Shown piece after piece: positions 27,201 to 38,000 of a stretch of DNA of 64,000 nt. Every line of letters begins with the position of its first letter. Within the stretch, counting starts at the first letter, position 1. The translations under genes and the position numbers were made by a program. The DNA is from Hondaea fermentalgiana (lineage: Eukaryota; Sar; Bigyra; Thraustochytrida; Thraustochytriidae): assembly GCA_014084085.1 (NCBI GenBank), contig NPFB01000008.1, positions 264,826 to 328,825 of the forward strand. Reading direction: 5' to 3'. The notes below the pieces were generated by a model, which worked only from the letters and a program-made list of their open reading frames with translations, searched no databases and was not told the DNA's origin.

Positions 27201-28370
27201 TTATCGCGAAGCATCATCTTGCTCCGAAGAGGCTGCGGCTGCCAATGAGGCAGATGCAAGGCCGCCAGAATTCGAAGCGGCAGGGATCGAGAAATCGATC
27301 GCCTCGCAGGCCGCAATCTGTGCATGCTCATCCGGCGTGAGCTCCAGCAATGCCAAAGGCAGAGGCTCGCCGCCCGGGAGCCGCGTGTCGGGGTCCTTGA
27401 TCTCGTCAAAGAAGGGGTGCGCCAGGGCCTGAATTGGAAGTATCCGGTTGTTGGGCTTGTAGGCGAGCATTCTCGATACAAGATCGATGCCTTCTGGTGG
27501 CGTCGACGAGCGGAAAATCTTGTTCCATGGATGCGCCTGGATTTGTGGGAACTTGAATTCGGTGTAGTATCGATTCATCGCCTCGATCTCATCGCGAGAA
27601 GGCGTTCCGAGAACCTTGATAATCTCTACGAGCTGGTCGACGCCGCTACCGCCAGGAAAGAGGGGCTGGCCGAGCATGAGCTCGCCAAAAACACATCCAA
27701 GCGACCATATATCGATGGCAGTCGTGTATTCTGTAGATCCGAAGATTAGTTCGGGCGCGCGATAGAAGCGCGAGCAAATATATGACACATTGGGCTCACC
27801 TTGGACGAGCATCTTTGCACTTCCAAAGTCGCAAAGCTTGAGCGCATGAGTGGCCGGATCCAGCAAGAGGTTCTGCGGCTTAATGTCGCGGTGACAGATC
27901 CCGAGGCTGTGGATGTATCCGAGCGCCCTGCAGAGTTGGTAGACGTAGAGCTTGACAAAGAGCGCGGGCACGATCTCCTTGGCCTTTTGGTATCTGCGAA
28001 TGATTCGGTACACCGTTTCTGGGACATACTCCAGCACAAGATTCAGGTAAAGCTCGTCGGCCGTGTCACCATTGCTGTAAAAACAGTGCTTGAGCTGTAC
28101 GATGTTCGGATGGTCGAGCTGTCGCATCACCTGAAGCTCGCGGTTCTTAAATCGTTTGTCTTGAAGAACCTTTTTAATGGCCACGACCTCTCCGGTTTGC
28201 GCGACGACGGCGCGAAAGACCACGCCGAAGGAACCGTTCCCAATCACCTTTTCCGCACTGTAGCTGATGGTTTGTGGCTGGTCTCCCACACCGCCGCCCT
28301 TGCCTTCGTCGACATGCTGGTTCATGTTCGCTTCGCCCCCGGCGTTATCACCGTGCATTCCAGACGACAT
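27201..28370 (-). CDS. GSK3: Glycogen synthase kinase 3 (shaggy-type Ser/Thr kinase)
   Basis: A 389-residue protein starting [10 protein letters not shown]. Kinase landmarks are all present: glycine loop [10 protein letters not shown], lysine in VAIKKV, catalytic [17 protein letters not shown], and the activation loop [18 protein letters not shown] with the Tyr that GSK3 autophosphorylates. The [20 protein letters not shown] and [12 protein letters not shown] blocks are diagnostic of GSK3 among CMGC kinases. It phosphorylates primed substrates in Wnt-like, metabolic and developmental signalling. The N-terminal leader (about 40 residues) lacks the Arg-x-Arg-x-x-Ser inhibitory site of animal GSK3, so Akt-style control looks absent. 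An upstream in-frame extension of 107 codons is built from a GAGAC microsatellite and is rejected. Confidence 0.95.
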   Translation of the reverse strand: MSSGMHGDNAGGEANMNQHVDEGKGGGVGDQPQTISYSAEKVIGNGSFGVVFRAVVAQTGEVVAIKKVLQDKRFKNRELQVMRQLDHPNIVQLKHCFYSNGDTADELYLNLVLEYVPETVYRIIRRYQKAKEIVPALFVKLYVYQLCRALGYIHSLGICHRDIKPQNLLLDPATHALKLCDFGSAKMLVQGEPNVSYICSRFYRAPELIFGSTEYTTAIDIWSLGCVFGELMLGQPLFPGGSGVDQLVEIIKVLGTPSRDEIEAMNRYYTEFKFPQIQAHPWNKIFRSSTPPEGIDLVSRMLAYKPNNRILPIQALAHPFFDEIKDPDTRLPGGEPLPLALLELTPDEHAQIAACEAIDFSIPAASNSGGLASASLAAAASSEQDDASR

Positions 28371-28627
28371 GGTTGAGACCGCGAGGGACTCGGGCCTCTT
28401 TTTTCCAGGGTGCGTGCGAGCGCAGTGCGTCGGGAGGAGCTTCCTCCACGCGCGCGGCTCCCGCTCAAGCGAGTCGCGAGCCTCCTCCTCAACTTCTACT
28501 TCTACTTCTTCCTCGGCGGCGGCGGCAGTCTCCTCCTCCTCGCCGAGGCGCGCGTCGCGGCGCAGCTTTCCTTCTTCTCTACCCGCGACCGCCTCGGGGC
28601 GCGAAACGAAACGAAATGAAACGAAGG

Positions 28628-28683
28628 GACGAGACGAGACGAGACGAGACGAGACGAGACGAGACGAGACGAGACGAGACGAG
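28628..28683. repeat. (GAGAC)n pentanucleotide microsatellite
   Basis: About eleven perfect units in the 5' region of GSK3. Confidence 0.95.
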
Positions 28684-28743
28684 CTGGACACGGGGTCTCG
28701 GCGCGCGCGACGGCGTCGGCCGCGACGGAGTCGACGTGCACGC

Positions 28744-28776
28744 GGTCGGTCGGTCGGTCGGTCGGTCAGTCGGTCG
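28744..28776. repeat. (GGTC)n tetranucleotide repeat
   Basis: About eight units, one imperfect (GGTCAGTC). Confidence 0.9.
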
Positions 28777-29121
28777 CTCGCGCGCTAGAAACGGGCGAGC
28801 GGCTCACCACGCAGGCTCGCCGGCTCGGCTCGCTGGCTCGGCGCGTGTCCGCTGGCCGTCTCCGCTCGGGCGCGGGGTGCGCGATGTGCGCGAGCTGCAC
28901 AAGCCTTGCGAGCGACGACGGCTTCGAGCGAAGACTGCACCTCGCCTCCTTGCCTTTCTGCCTGCCTGCCTAGCGGGTCTGCTGGTGCTGCGGCGTGCGC
29001 GATGCGCAGGGCGGGGTCCGCGCCGGGCGCTGTCCAGCGGGGCGGTGCTGGCGGAGGCGAGGCGGCGCCGCGTGGACTCGGGGCCTGCCCGCGCGAGAGA
29101 GAGGTCGGCGCACCGAAAGAA

Positions 29122-29158
29122 AGATGGATGGAGATGGATGGATGGATGGATGGATGGA
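29122..29158. repeat. (GGAT)n tetranucleotide repeat
   Basis: About nine units with one interruption (GGAGAT). Confidence 0.9.
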
Positions 29159-29632
29159 CCCTCACCAGGCAATTTCAATTCGGCCTTCCTTGCGCACTCG
29201 TTCCTTCTCCACCGCGCCCCTGAGGGACGAGCGGAGGCAGCGGCGGCGGCGGCGGCACCGGCAGCAGCAGCAGCTGCGGCGGCGGCGGCGGCGGCGACGG
29301 CGACGGCGCGGAGAGGACGGGCCTGGAGGCGAGAATGAAAGGCGATTTGAACGAACGAATGAACGAACAGCCGATCGATCGAACGAGCCTCTGCGAAGAG
29401 AAGGGGCAGGAGGCCTCGCGCCGTGCGGCTGCGGTGGCTCTCGCCCTGCTAGCGGTTTCGCCGACACTGGTGTCTGGCTTCTAGTTTGGGACAGTCGAGC
29501 AGTACACAGCTTCAACCTAAATCCACTGTCATTTAACGTGCTCGCTGCGGGAACTAGCACTGGAGAACAATAGTTGCAGCATGTACACTGGAGATGGCCG
29601 TTGAGGGGAGCAGGTGGGAAATTTTAGGAGAT

Positions 29633-29685
29633 GTGGGAGACGACATTGACAAACAATGCCTCTACAATTGTCAAATGTTTCCCAC
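29633..29685. other. Imperfect ~20-bp inverted repeat (stem-loop)
   Basis: The left arm GTGGGAGACGACATTGACAA can pair with the right arm TTGTCAAATGTTTCCCAC around a ~15-nt loop, allowing a few mismatches or bulges. It lies in an AT-rich patch inside otherwise GC-rich spacer. Function unknown. Confidence 0.5.
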
Positions 29686-29864
29686 AGTGACTATTTAGGT
29701 CGGCAAATATATTGATATTTGTTTAGTGATGACCGACTCGGAAAAATACAGTCGAGGATTGCGAGTTTGTACGATGAGACAGTGTGCTCATGAAGCGCAC
29801 ACGCGAAGCTTGGACGAGTTCCAGCTCGAACGAATTCCAAGCCGTATGCGAGCAAGACGATCGA

Positions 29865-29884
29865 GGGGGGGGGCGGGGGGGGGG
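29865..29884. repeat. Poly-G tract (G9-C-G10)
   Basis: Nineteen G in twenty bases; it could fold into a G-quadruplex on this strand. Confidence 0.9.
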
Positions 29885-30075
29885 AAGGCAAGGAGGAGAA
29901 CGAAGAGCTCGGCTGAGCTTTTCAAAGATCATCGTGCCAGAGCGAGAGGAATGCATACATGCATTGAACTGAAAAGGCAGTCAATGTTCTGTGAAAATTA
30001 CGGTTTCGAAGACTCACGGTCCAGTGCTTAGTTGGCCTAGATCACAGCCCAGAGCCTAGGAAACGCGAGGCCAGC

Positions 30076-30118
30076 CACAGTGATAAGCTTCCACTGTGTA
30101 CGTTTCGCCTGAGGCGAA
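30076..30118. other. Two adjacent short hairpins
   Basis: CACAGTG pairs with CACTGTG (30076-30098, 9-nt loop), followed by a perfect TTCGCC-TGA-GGCGAA hairpin (30104-30118). Function unknown. Confidence 0.45.
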
Positions 30119-31061
30119 TGGTGAATGAGAAGCCTGCACTCCGACACGCACACAAATACACGAAAAAAAAAAAACTGGACGGGACGTATTCATAGCTCTA
30201 TATTTCTTGGTGATTTCTCATGGAAACCATGCAGGACTGTAAACAAATTGATCCAGAGGTCGGTCATGGCGAATGCGGGAGAACATTCCTCGAGGCTGGG
30301 CAGCTGGCTGCCTTTCTGTCTTGATGTCAGCTATTCCTTGTATTCTTCTCTCCTTCCCCTGGTTTCTGACATTGATCAGACGGGAGAATTCTCGAACAAC
30401 AGCGATACACGCACACACCGCTCACAAGCACACGCCGACATGTACATCAAGCTCCTCCTCTTCTCTCTGGTGTCAGCAATTGATCCAAGGTGCCATATAC
30501 GCCTCGTCGGTTTGACGATATCGCCAAAAGCGCAACGAGTCCGCAGCACGTTGCCGCGATCTTAAAAATACACCGACCTTCTACATCATCGTTCGTCTCA
30601 AAAGCTCTGCTGCTTGTTGGATGCCCCAGGGCCCGCATCCAAGGGCCTTCCCAGTCCACCAAGTTGCCTCGCGCCTGTCACCCTCCGCGAGATGCTCGAA
30701 ATAACCGTCGATAAATCGACAGTAGCCGTAATCGCGGACTAACCCGCAATAGAGCGATGAGCTGGCCACGTTGCCAAACCGCAAAGTATCATCATCATCG
30801 CCATCTCGAGCTCGCAGCGCGCGCGCGACGCAGATCTCCTTCGGCGAGGACGTGCGGCGCCGGTCGGGGAGACAGGCTCAGGCGCGCAGGCGAGGCCCAG
30901 CGACGGCGTGGGCGCCGGAGCAGGCGGGGCGGGCGTCTCCAGCGAGGAGGCAGATCGAGCGGTCTGGCCTGGAGCCGGCGACGCGTACGAGAGGACTAGA
31001 CGTTTGCTAGGCGTTTCGTTCTGGTTTTGCCTTGCGTGGGTCAGGCAGGTCGACGAAGAAG

Positions 31062-31595
31062 ATGGCAACGCCCAGCGTCAAGGGCGTGGTGATCCTGGAC
31101 AGCGCGGACGGATCGCGCATGCACGCGAAGTACTTTGCGAAGTCGCTGCGGGACCAAAAGGCGCAGCTCGAGTTCGAGCGAAGCCTGTTCCAGAAAACAC
31201 GCGGCCAGAATGCAAGGTCAGAGGCCGAGATCGTGATGCTCGACAACACTGTCGTTGTTTACCGCGCCGGCATCGACGTTATTTTCTACGTGTGCGGAGA
31301 ACCAGACGAGAACGAGCTCATTCTCACCACTATTCTGGATGCCATGTACGAGGCCCTTAGTGGAATCTTGCGCAGCCACCTCGAAAAGCGCACCTTGCTC
31401 GACAATCTCGACCTCGTACTTCTCACGGTCGATGAGCTTGTCGACGGTGGTCTCATCCTCGAAACGGACCCAGTCGCCATTGCCAACCGCGTGCTCATGA
31501 AGGGAGCCACCGGCGAGACCCCCATGAACGAGCTCACGATTTCTCAGGCGCTGCAGAGCGCAAGGGACCAGCTTGCCAAGTCATTCCGGAATTAA
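31062..31595 (+). CDS. Coatomer subunit zeta (COPI)
   Basis: A 177-residue protein, the usual size for zeta-COP. The longin-type fold is recognisable: SVKGVVILDSADGSRMHAKYF at the N-terminus, NTVVVYRAGIDVIFYVCG, then NELILTTILDAMYEALS, LDLVLLTVDELVDGGLILETDP, and a C-terminal helix with SQALQSARDQLAKS. Zeta is the small partner of gamma-COP in the COPI coat that returns vesicles from Golgi to ER. The start is the first ATG of the conserved N-terminus; an upstream ten-codon in-frame extension is ignored. The gene is intronless, divergent from GSK3 and convergent with the coiled-coil protein gene. Confidence 0.93.
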   Translation: MATPSVKGVVILDSADGSRMHAKYFAKSLRDQKAQLEFERSLFQKTRGQNARSEAEIVMLDNTVVVYRAGIDVIFYVCGEPDENELILTTILDAMYEALSGILRSHLEKRTLLDNLDLVLLTVDELVDGGLILETDPVAIANRVLMKGATGETPMNELTISQALQSARDQLAKSFRN

Positions 31596-32001
31596 ATACA
31601 AACTTCGATCCTGCAAACCTAGACTATCGGGTACGTGGATGGATGGGTGACTAGAAGGAAGCCTGTGCTGCGTTTTTGGTGCTGCGGCGCGATGGCTATC
31701 ATGTGCCGCAGCCCTTTTAAAGCCACGTATTTTCTTCGCACTGCGGCCTTTTCATGCCGCGCGGCCTCCGCGCACGCAGACTGCACCGCTGTCACTTATG
31801 ATACACAATGAAAAACTGATCGCTTACACGCGCGGCCTGCAGCGGGCGGCCTTCCAATGCAACTTCTTTCTTTCTTGTTGGTTGTTCTATTTGCTTTACA
31901 GTCAGTGTTCAGGTAGGGTAGACCAGGTGCTTGAGCTCAAGCTTTGAATTGAGCCCGCTTCTTCTCACTTTTACATACAGTCCATCTTATTCGTTTTTTT
32001 G
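31596..32001. other. Convergent 3' spacer, no gene seen
   Basis: 406 bp between converging genes. The sequence is unremarkable, with CTTTCTTTCTTG near 31865 and a T run near 31995, and presumably holds both 3' UTRs. Confidence 0.5.
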
Positions 32002-34692
32002 TTAGTGGGCAGTGGAAGACGTCTCGCTGTCAACAAGTGTCATTTGTCCAAAGCTACCGCTCTGGAGAAGAAGCATGGCTACGTCATCCACGCATATCAT
32101 CAATTCAGCTTCGCCTTCCATTTTGCAAGCAAATTCTTCGAGTTCGCTTTCCATCAATCTCCATGCTTCCTCCTGCTCTTTCTTGCTGCTCATGCGAAGA
32201 CCAACGGAGTTCCCTTTTCGTATTTCATTATCGTCATCAACATCATCGTCGTCGACGTTATCGGGAACCACATCTAGGTTTTCCTCCGTCGCCGCGTCGT
32301 CATGATGTGAAAAGCTCCCAGGCGTCTGAGGTTTTGCATTCCCGCGCGAGAGGATTTTCTCATCCACGGATGATAGGAAACAGCGTTTCGCAGCGCCTCG
32401 AACCAGCTCCAAGTCGGTCCAGAGTGCCCCAGCGTCTGCGTCTTGCAGTAATCTTGGCTGTAGAGCAGCTAGAAAGTCGTAAAAGCGGCAGACTAGATCG
32501 CTCGGGGCGTCACAGAGCTTGCGAAAGACTTCGATACCCACGCGAGTGGTCTTCCAGCGAATCAAAGAAAGGTGAAAATTAGCCAGGGCGCAGTCCGCAA
32601 GATCAATGTCCCCATATTCCTCATGGAAAACATCCGCCACCCTCATCGCAAAGGGATCTTTCCCGAAATAGGCCCGTCGCCGTCGATCAAGCACCCAAAA
32701 GTGGACTCGAGTGATTGCCTCAAATACATTTCGTAATGACCAAGTGATGCGACCACCGCCTCTGGCAAACACGGAATCGTCAGCAGGAGATCGGAAGCTT
32801 GCCAGAACAGGTGCGGGAATGTCAAAGCGCGAAAGTGGTGCTGCATTTGAACGCAGTGCCGCTCGTTTGGCTTGATCCGGTTGTTGAGACGCCTTGTCTT
32901 TTCCATTCTTTGAAACTTGTGCTTTCTTTTTCGTTGGCGAGGCGCGTGTTTTCTTGGGCGAAGAAGATCCTTTCCCCTGTGGTTTCTTCTTCGTTCGTCG
33001 CTTGTCAAGTTGCGATGCTTCATTTTCGCTCGTCTCCCAGCTCGCCAAATGTAGCATGTTCTCATGTTTAAAGTGTTGACGTTTCTGCGTGTACGATCGC
33101 TCGAAACGCAGAGTCAGGCTCTCAACTTCTTCACACAGTGCTTTGAGCACGTCCAGATCCTTGACTTTGATAAGTTGTTTCCTTCGTCGTACTTCTCGTT
33201 CTTTTTCACGTGCCTCTTGCGCCCTTTCAACTTCACGCTCCACGTCCTCAATCTCCTTGTTCATCGCCGCGAGTTCTTCCTCAATGGCTTCCTCCTCGGC
33301 GAGTTCCACGGCTTCTCCCAGCGAGTCACTCGAAGATGACGAGCACGTGGTTTCCGAGCATCGTGACAGCGATCGCGAGACGGTGAGGGCGTCGTCCTCC
33401 TCTCTCTGGGAAGACAACGACTGCTTGCAACCGGGAGAAGCTTTTGCGTTCGTCAAAAGACCTTTTCCCAGCATTTCAGATATGTAAAGCGTAGACTCTT
33501 TGTTGTCATCGCCCAGACCGTCAGCACCGCTCTCGTCACCATTCCCTGCTTCACTGCCTTCCTCATGCTCGTCTACCTTTTGCAATTGAGCTTTTACATC
33601 CGACTCTCGATGATCTTCGGGCTTTTCCTGCGAATCATCTGACGCTGTCTCAGACGCCGCTGCTGGAGGCACATCTGGCTCAGCGCGAGCCTGTTCGAAT
33701 TCGAGTTCTTGCTTTGCGAGTGTGACCAAGTGCTCAAAGTCCTGTTCCATCGTGAAGAGTAAACGCTCTTGCTCAACCAGTGCCGACAACGTCTCTTCTT
33801 TTCCAGCGAGCCTGCGTTGAAGCTCGTTTCGCTGACGATTGAGCACATCGATTTCCTGCGTTGCGTGAGCCAAGAGCTGCCGATTCGAGTCATATCGGTT
33901 GGTGAGTCGCTCTATCTCCTTGACGAGTTGCGCATTCTCCGCGTCTGGAGCCATGTCTTGCTTGCACCTTGAAAGCACTGCCATAAGAACCTCGAGATGC
34001 ATTTTCCACACATGAAGCAAGGCGGAGGCGAGAAGAGGTCTCGAGGCTGAAAGCCGCTCCGCGACCCGCTCAAATGTCTGTGAGTAAATGGGAATCACTT
34101 CGACGACACCCTGAAGGCTTTGCGAGCACTTTTTCACGCGTGTCCAGTCAAATCCAGTTCCTTCGTGCACGTTACGGATATCTGATACTGCCACCTCGAG
34201 GTCGTGATGGGCGCCGCTGCGCAACTTGCGGTCGATGAGTCGACGGGATCGCACGTTCGGACTGCTGCGACCATTTGTCCACGATTCAAGCCTGGGGTTT
34301 GGCGCCACAGGGACATCCTTTTCGATAGAGGCAGCAACATCACAAGGTTTGCTTGAGTCATGCTTTGCATCTGCGCGAGTTTCTGGTTTCGTAGAAGCGC
34401 CATTTGTTTCAGAACCCGGCATCGGCAGGAGCGCCATCTTCTCTGCGTACTCTCCAGAAGAAAGGAAACTTTCATATTGATCACGTATACCCTGTAGCAG
34501 GGGAGCGCATACATGAAGTTCGCGAGTGAGTAGCTCCAAGATCTCGTCTGCTTCCAGGTCTTGAAGAAGTGCCTTATCGAAGCGAAAGAACACGTCTTCT
34601 TTGGCCTTCCCCGTTGTCTCAGCAGCATTTGGCTCGGGGTAGTCTGTGCCAGGTGCCAAAAAGGCGTTGAGCTTGTGTAGAGCGTCCTCCAT
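32002..34692 (-). CDS. Coiled-coil protein, possibly TSNAXIP1-N-like
   Basis: 896 residues from MEDALHKLNAFL. Near residues 35-90 the pattern FFRFDKALLQDLEADEI then LHVCAPLLQGIRDQYESFL recalls the N-terminal domain of translin-associated factor X interacting protein 1 and relatives, many of them ciliary; this is a tentative reading. A helical region around 165-260 is followed by long coiled coils (about 265-360) with heptads such as QEIDVLNRQRNELQRRL, then an acidic low-complexity section, a second coiled coil with runs of Glu/Arg (about 470-560), a basic KKKPQGKGSSSPKKTRASP stretch, and a folded-looking C-terminal region (about 640-790). Tail motifs are not recognised. The start at 34692 was preferred over an in-frame codon 11 triplets upstream because MEDALHK opens the patterned region. 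Confidence 0.65.
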   Translation of the reverse strand: MEDALHKLNAFLAPGTDYPEPNAAETTGKAKEDVFFRFDKALLQDLEADEILELLTRELHVCAPLLQGIRDQYESFLSSGEYAEKMALLPMPGSETNGASTKPETRADAKHDSSKPCDVAASIEKDVPVAPNPRLESWTNGRSSPNVRSRRLIDRKLRSGAHHDLEVAVSDIRNVHEGTGFDWTRVKKCSQSLQGVVEVIPIYSQTFERVAERLSASRPLLASALLHVWKMHLEVLMAVLSRCKQDMAPDAENAQLVKEIERLTNRYDSNRQLLAHATQEIDVLNRQRNELQRRLAGKEETLSALVEQERLLFTMEQDFEHLVTLAKQELEFEQARAEPDVPPAAASETASDDSQEKPEDHRESDVKAQLQKVDEHEEGSEAGNGDESGADGLGDDNKESTLYISEMLGKGLLTNAKASPGCKQSLSSQREEDDALTVSRSLSRCSETTCSSSSSDSLGEAVELAEEEAIEEELAAMNKEIEDVEREVERAQEAREKEREVRRRKQLIKVKDLDVLKALCEEVESLTLRFERSYTQKRQHFKHENMLHLASWETSENEASQLDKRRTKKKPQGKGSSSPKKTRASPTKKKAQVSKNGKDKASQQPDQAKRAALRSNAAPLSRFDIPAPVLASFRSPADDSVFARGGGRITWSLRNVFEAITRVHFWVLDRRRRAYFGKDPFAMRVADVFHEEYGDIDLADCALANFHLSLIRWKTTRVGIEVFRKLCDAPSDLVCRFYDFLAALQPRLLQDADAGALWTDLELVRGAAKRCFLSSVDEKILSRGNAKPQTPGSFSHHDDAATEENLDVVPDNVDDDDVDDDNEIRKGNSVGLRMSSKKEQEEAWRLMESELEEFACKMEGEAELMICVDDVAMLLLQSGSFGQMTLVDSETSSTAH

Positions 34693-35096
34693 GGTGTCTC
34701 TCTCTCTTGCCCTGACGCTGGGCACAGCGGAGCTCTCTCCGTTCGTCAGTTTCGTGATGACACGAGGACTTTACCTTTCAGGTATGCAAGCCCCCGCACA
34801 ATCATATGATTTGCGTTGTCTGCTTTCTCAGAGCACGCACGTTGTGAGCAGCCGCAGTGCCACTGGCACTGTGCCAGAGGCAGCGCCACGCAGTCCGTAA
34901 CGGGTATCCTAGTCTTAACATGACCTACCTTGACTACCGTATTGCAGAACGAAAGGGAACGAGCGTCAGAGAAAGTGGGAGGGAAGAAAAGAAGGAAAGA
35001 AAGCAAGAAAGCAATGACGGGAGTCGATTCAGAAACAAAGTTCGTCGCGAAAGACATCAACCGGAAGACAGGAAATAGAGTTCATGAATTATAGAC
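34693..35096. promoter_or_regulatory. Spacer between tandem minus-strand genes
   Basis: 404 bp containing purine-rich GGAAGGAAAGAAAGCAAGAAAGC (about 34980-35010). It is upstream of the coiled-coil gene and downstream of the 2,323-aa gene; no gene is seen. Confidence 0.5.
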
Positions 35097-38000
35097 TTAG
35101 AAATGGCCGGGCGGATCAGGATCGAGGATTGCATCGTCGCCTTCATCCATGATGCCAGGCTTTGGCGAACGGGAAGCGCGCAGTAAACGTCTAGCGTTGT
35201 GTATGATTCGCTGCAGCGGGTTTTGCCGAAAGAACTCCTCTTCTTCTTCCTTGGCCTCAGCGGCTCGGATGGCCGCGACAAACTCCGCAAGCTCGAAGCG
35301 ACGATCTTCTGCAATTTTGCGTGCCTGAAAACCGCGGAAGACACGCTGCAGGGCGATTGCGGCAGCCTCGCGCAAATTTTCCAGCGCAATGATCTGAAGA
35401 CGGCGAGCTGCCCAGGCAACCGCCGCGCGACGACCCAAATGACCTCGCGCGACACTCTGAATCTTGATGGCTGCAGTGGCCTCGCGCCTCGCCTGCTGAG
35501 CGCGTTTCTGAAGCTTTGCCCTCTCGTCCTCGAGTCGCTTTTCGACGCGTGCATGCCGCACTTTCTCGCCTGCCGACGCCTTTTCCATGGCGAAATCCAT
35601 TGCGCGTTTCCGTCCTGCCACGTGCGCCGCGGTCGATTGCATCCGCTGGCGTTCCGCTGCAATAGCTGCAGCATCCATGCCAATTGAATTCGCTCCTCGC
35701 CGTCGGTGGTGGCTGCCTGGTCCGTGACGTCCGTCAAATCGCGACTTGCGCAAAAGTGTCATGGCACGAAAGTACATTAGCGTCATGGTGAAGATGCCAA
35801 AGCGAAGCACATTCTCCGTCTCATCGAGCTGGTGCTTTACGTCTGCCTTCATATCCACCGCCTTCTGACGGCGCTCTCTGCGCGCGACGCTGCGAGAGAT
35901 GCTCGCCCATTTTTCTGCAGGGGGCTCTCGGGTACTTCCTGCATTGTCTTCGTTGTCATGATCGCCCGTGGCAGGCTTGAACACTTCCGAGTCACGCTCC
36001 CCAAAAATCCAACCCTCTAACATAAAGTCGAGCACGCCGTCGATGAGTTCCTCCACAACTTCGCCGCCCAAAAGACGCCCGCGCTCATTTTCAAGTGCCA
36101 AGACGACATTTTGAGTCCATTGAACTTGCTTGTAGCCGTGGAGGGCCTTGGTTTCCACAAAGGCGCTCTTCGATGCGCACGCCATGTGCAGTTCCTCGTC
36201 GACAATCTGAAGCCTGATTTTCCTCTCGAGGGAGATAAGCTCCGCGTCAAGCTCGCGAAGGAGGTCTGTGCGCAACATGCGTGAATTGCCTCCTTGTTTC
36301 ACGCTGCGCGCCACAGTGCTCTCTACGAACTTCACGTTGACGTCAATTCTGCGGACGGCCTCGAGCTCCTTGCGCAGCTCCATTTTCCGCTCTTCGGTCT
36401 TCACAAGATCGACGGGCGGCTCGTATGAGCACGGGCTTGTGTTGCATGCTTGGCAAAATGCGCGCTCGGCAGCCGCCTTGGCCTTGGCCGCGTTAATTCG
36501 CGCGGCAGTGCTGTCAGGATCACCGTCGTCATCGCTCGCGTTACCATCATCTTTTGATTGGCGTTCCCGCGCCTTCGCATTGCCAATTTCATTGTCACCA
36601 TCGTCGCCCTCGTCATTTTCGTCCCCATCGTCCTCCTCTTCCTCCTCGTCCTCCTCGTCAGAAGAACTCATCAGCTCAGCTAGGTCATCTTCCTTTGTCG
36701 CCTGGGCTAAAATTAAAGAGTCTCGTTCCTTTCGTCGAAGTTCCTTCAAGATGAAGGTCTCCTGCTCCTTCACCTGCAGCAAAAGCAAACGATCAAGCTC
36801 TCGATTGAGCTCTTTTCGCAGAATCCGGATGGGGAAACGCTGCTCGGAACTGTGAAGGACAGAGGAGTCCATAAAGGCGTCCTTGCTCTCATTGGCGCGC
36901 TCAAGCTCTACGAGAACCAAGCGACAGCGACGATCAACGTCGGTGACCACTTCGGCAGCTTTGACATCAAATGTCAGCTTTTCGTGCCGAAGCATACGCG
37001 GTTCGCGGAGCATGGGTTCTACCAGACACCCCCGCTCAAGAGGGTGTGCGCGTTCTCGCAGCAGATGGTGCATGATGATGGCCTTGGGGCCTTGCAAAGT
37101 CTCCGTTTCCGTAAACATGAGAGCAAGAAGGTCTTCTCGGTTGCAGGTACCCTCGGGAGCTTGCAAACTTGGATCCGGGTCCCCCGCGCGAATTGCGCTC
37201 TCCGGGTGCAGTATCAAGTACGCGTCCGACCAGCATGCGTCCGCGTTGCTCTGCTCACTGAGAATGTTTTCAATGGCCGTCTGAGCATTCTGACGATCGC
37301 GCTCCGCCGCTGCAGAAAGTTTGGCCGTTCGCGAAGCCACGCCCAATGCGATTTCCTCCTCGGTGACCATGCCCATGCGTTTGAGAGCTGCAAGGCGGCT
37401 CGTTTTGGTAGCCTTTTCTTCGCGCAACTCCCGCTTGGCGTTGGCCATATCCGCTGTGCCCCGGCGGCAGTCGTGATGTTCGGTTCGACGTGAGGCTGCG
37501 AGGCGAACCCATTTGTCAAACTCCCGTTCGAGCTTGGATAGATTTTTTGCGGTGCATTTTTTCAAAGTTTCCTCATCGATCTCAAAGTCTTCTTCATCTT
37601 GACCCTTCTCAGGTGTGAAGCCTGGCCCAAGTTCCTCGCGTTCACGACGCTTCAGCAGGACTCTGGCAATCATAGCCATTTCATTCTCCAATGATTCGCA
37701 GCGTGCCTCTGCGTCCTTTACAATACCTGCCACAAGGCTAAGCTTACGTTCCGACAAGTACAAGCTCACGGTTAGATGCTCCGTGGCCTCATCGATCTCA
37801 ATGAGCCGATCGTGTAGTGCGAGTGCTTCTGAACGCGCGTCAAATTCCACGCTCTTGATGGACTTGCACGTTTCTGCAAGGACAGTGATGGAGTATTGCG
37901 TTAGGGATGCGGCGCCAACGACGACCTGGTATCTGCCGTGCTGGAGAGGAATGCCGTCTTCCTCTGGGTCATGAATAAGCGTGAAGCGACCCATGGCGTC

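Larger units (their letters stand above)
28371..31061. promoter_or_regulatory. 2.7-kb divergent intergenic region rich in microsatellites
   Basis: The largest internal gap between genes. The GSK3-proximal half is very GC-rich with GAGAC, GGTC and GGAT repeats and a GGC/GCA tract (29228-29310). The part around 29580-30650 is AT-richer and contains several small inverted repeats and a poly-G tract. The longest frames (up to 354 codons at 28274-29338) are low-complexity Arg/Ala-rich shadows. No protein or structured RNA gene could be supported. Confidence 0.55.

Noticed and set aside
28274..29338. 354-codon plus-strand Arg/Ala-rich frame
   Set aside because: It overlaps the antisense of the GSK3 N-terminus and GAGAC, GGTC and GGAT repeats; composition is repeat-driven with no domain pattern.
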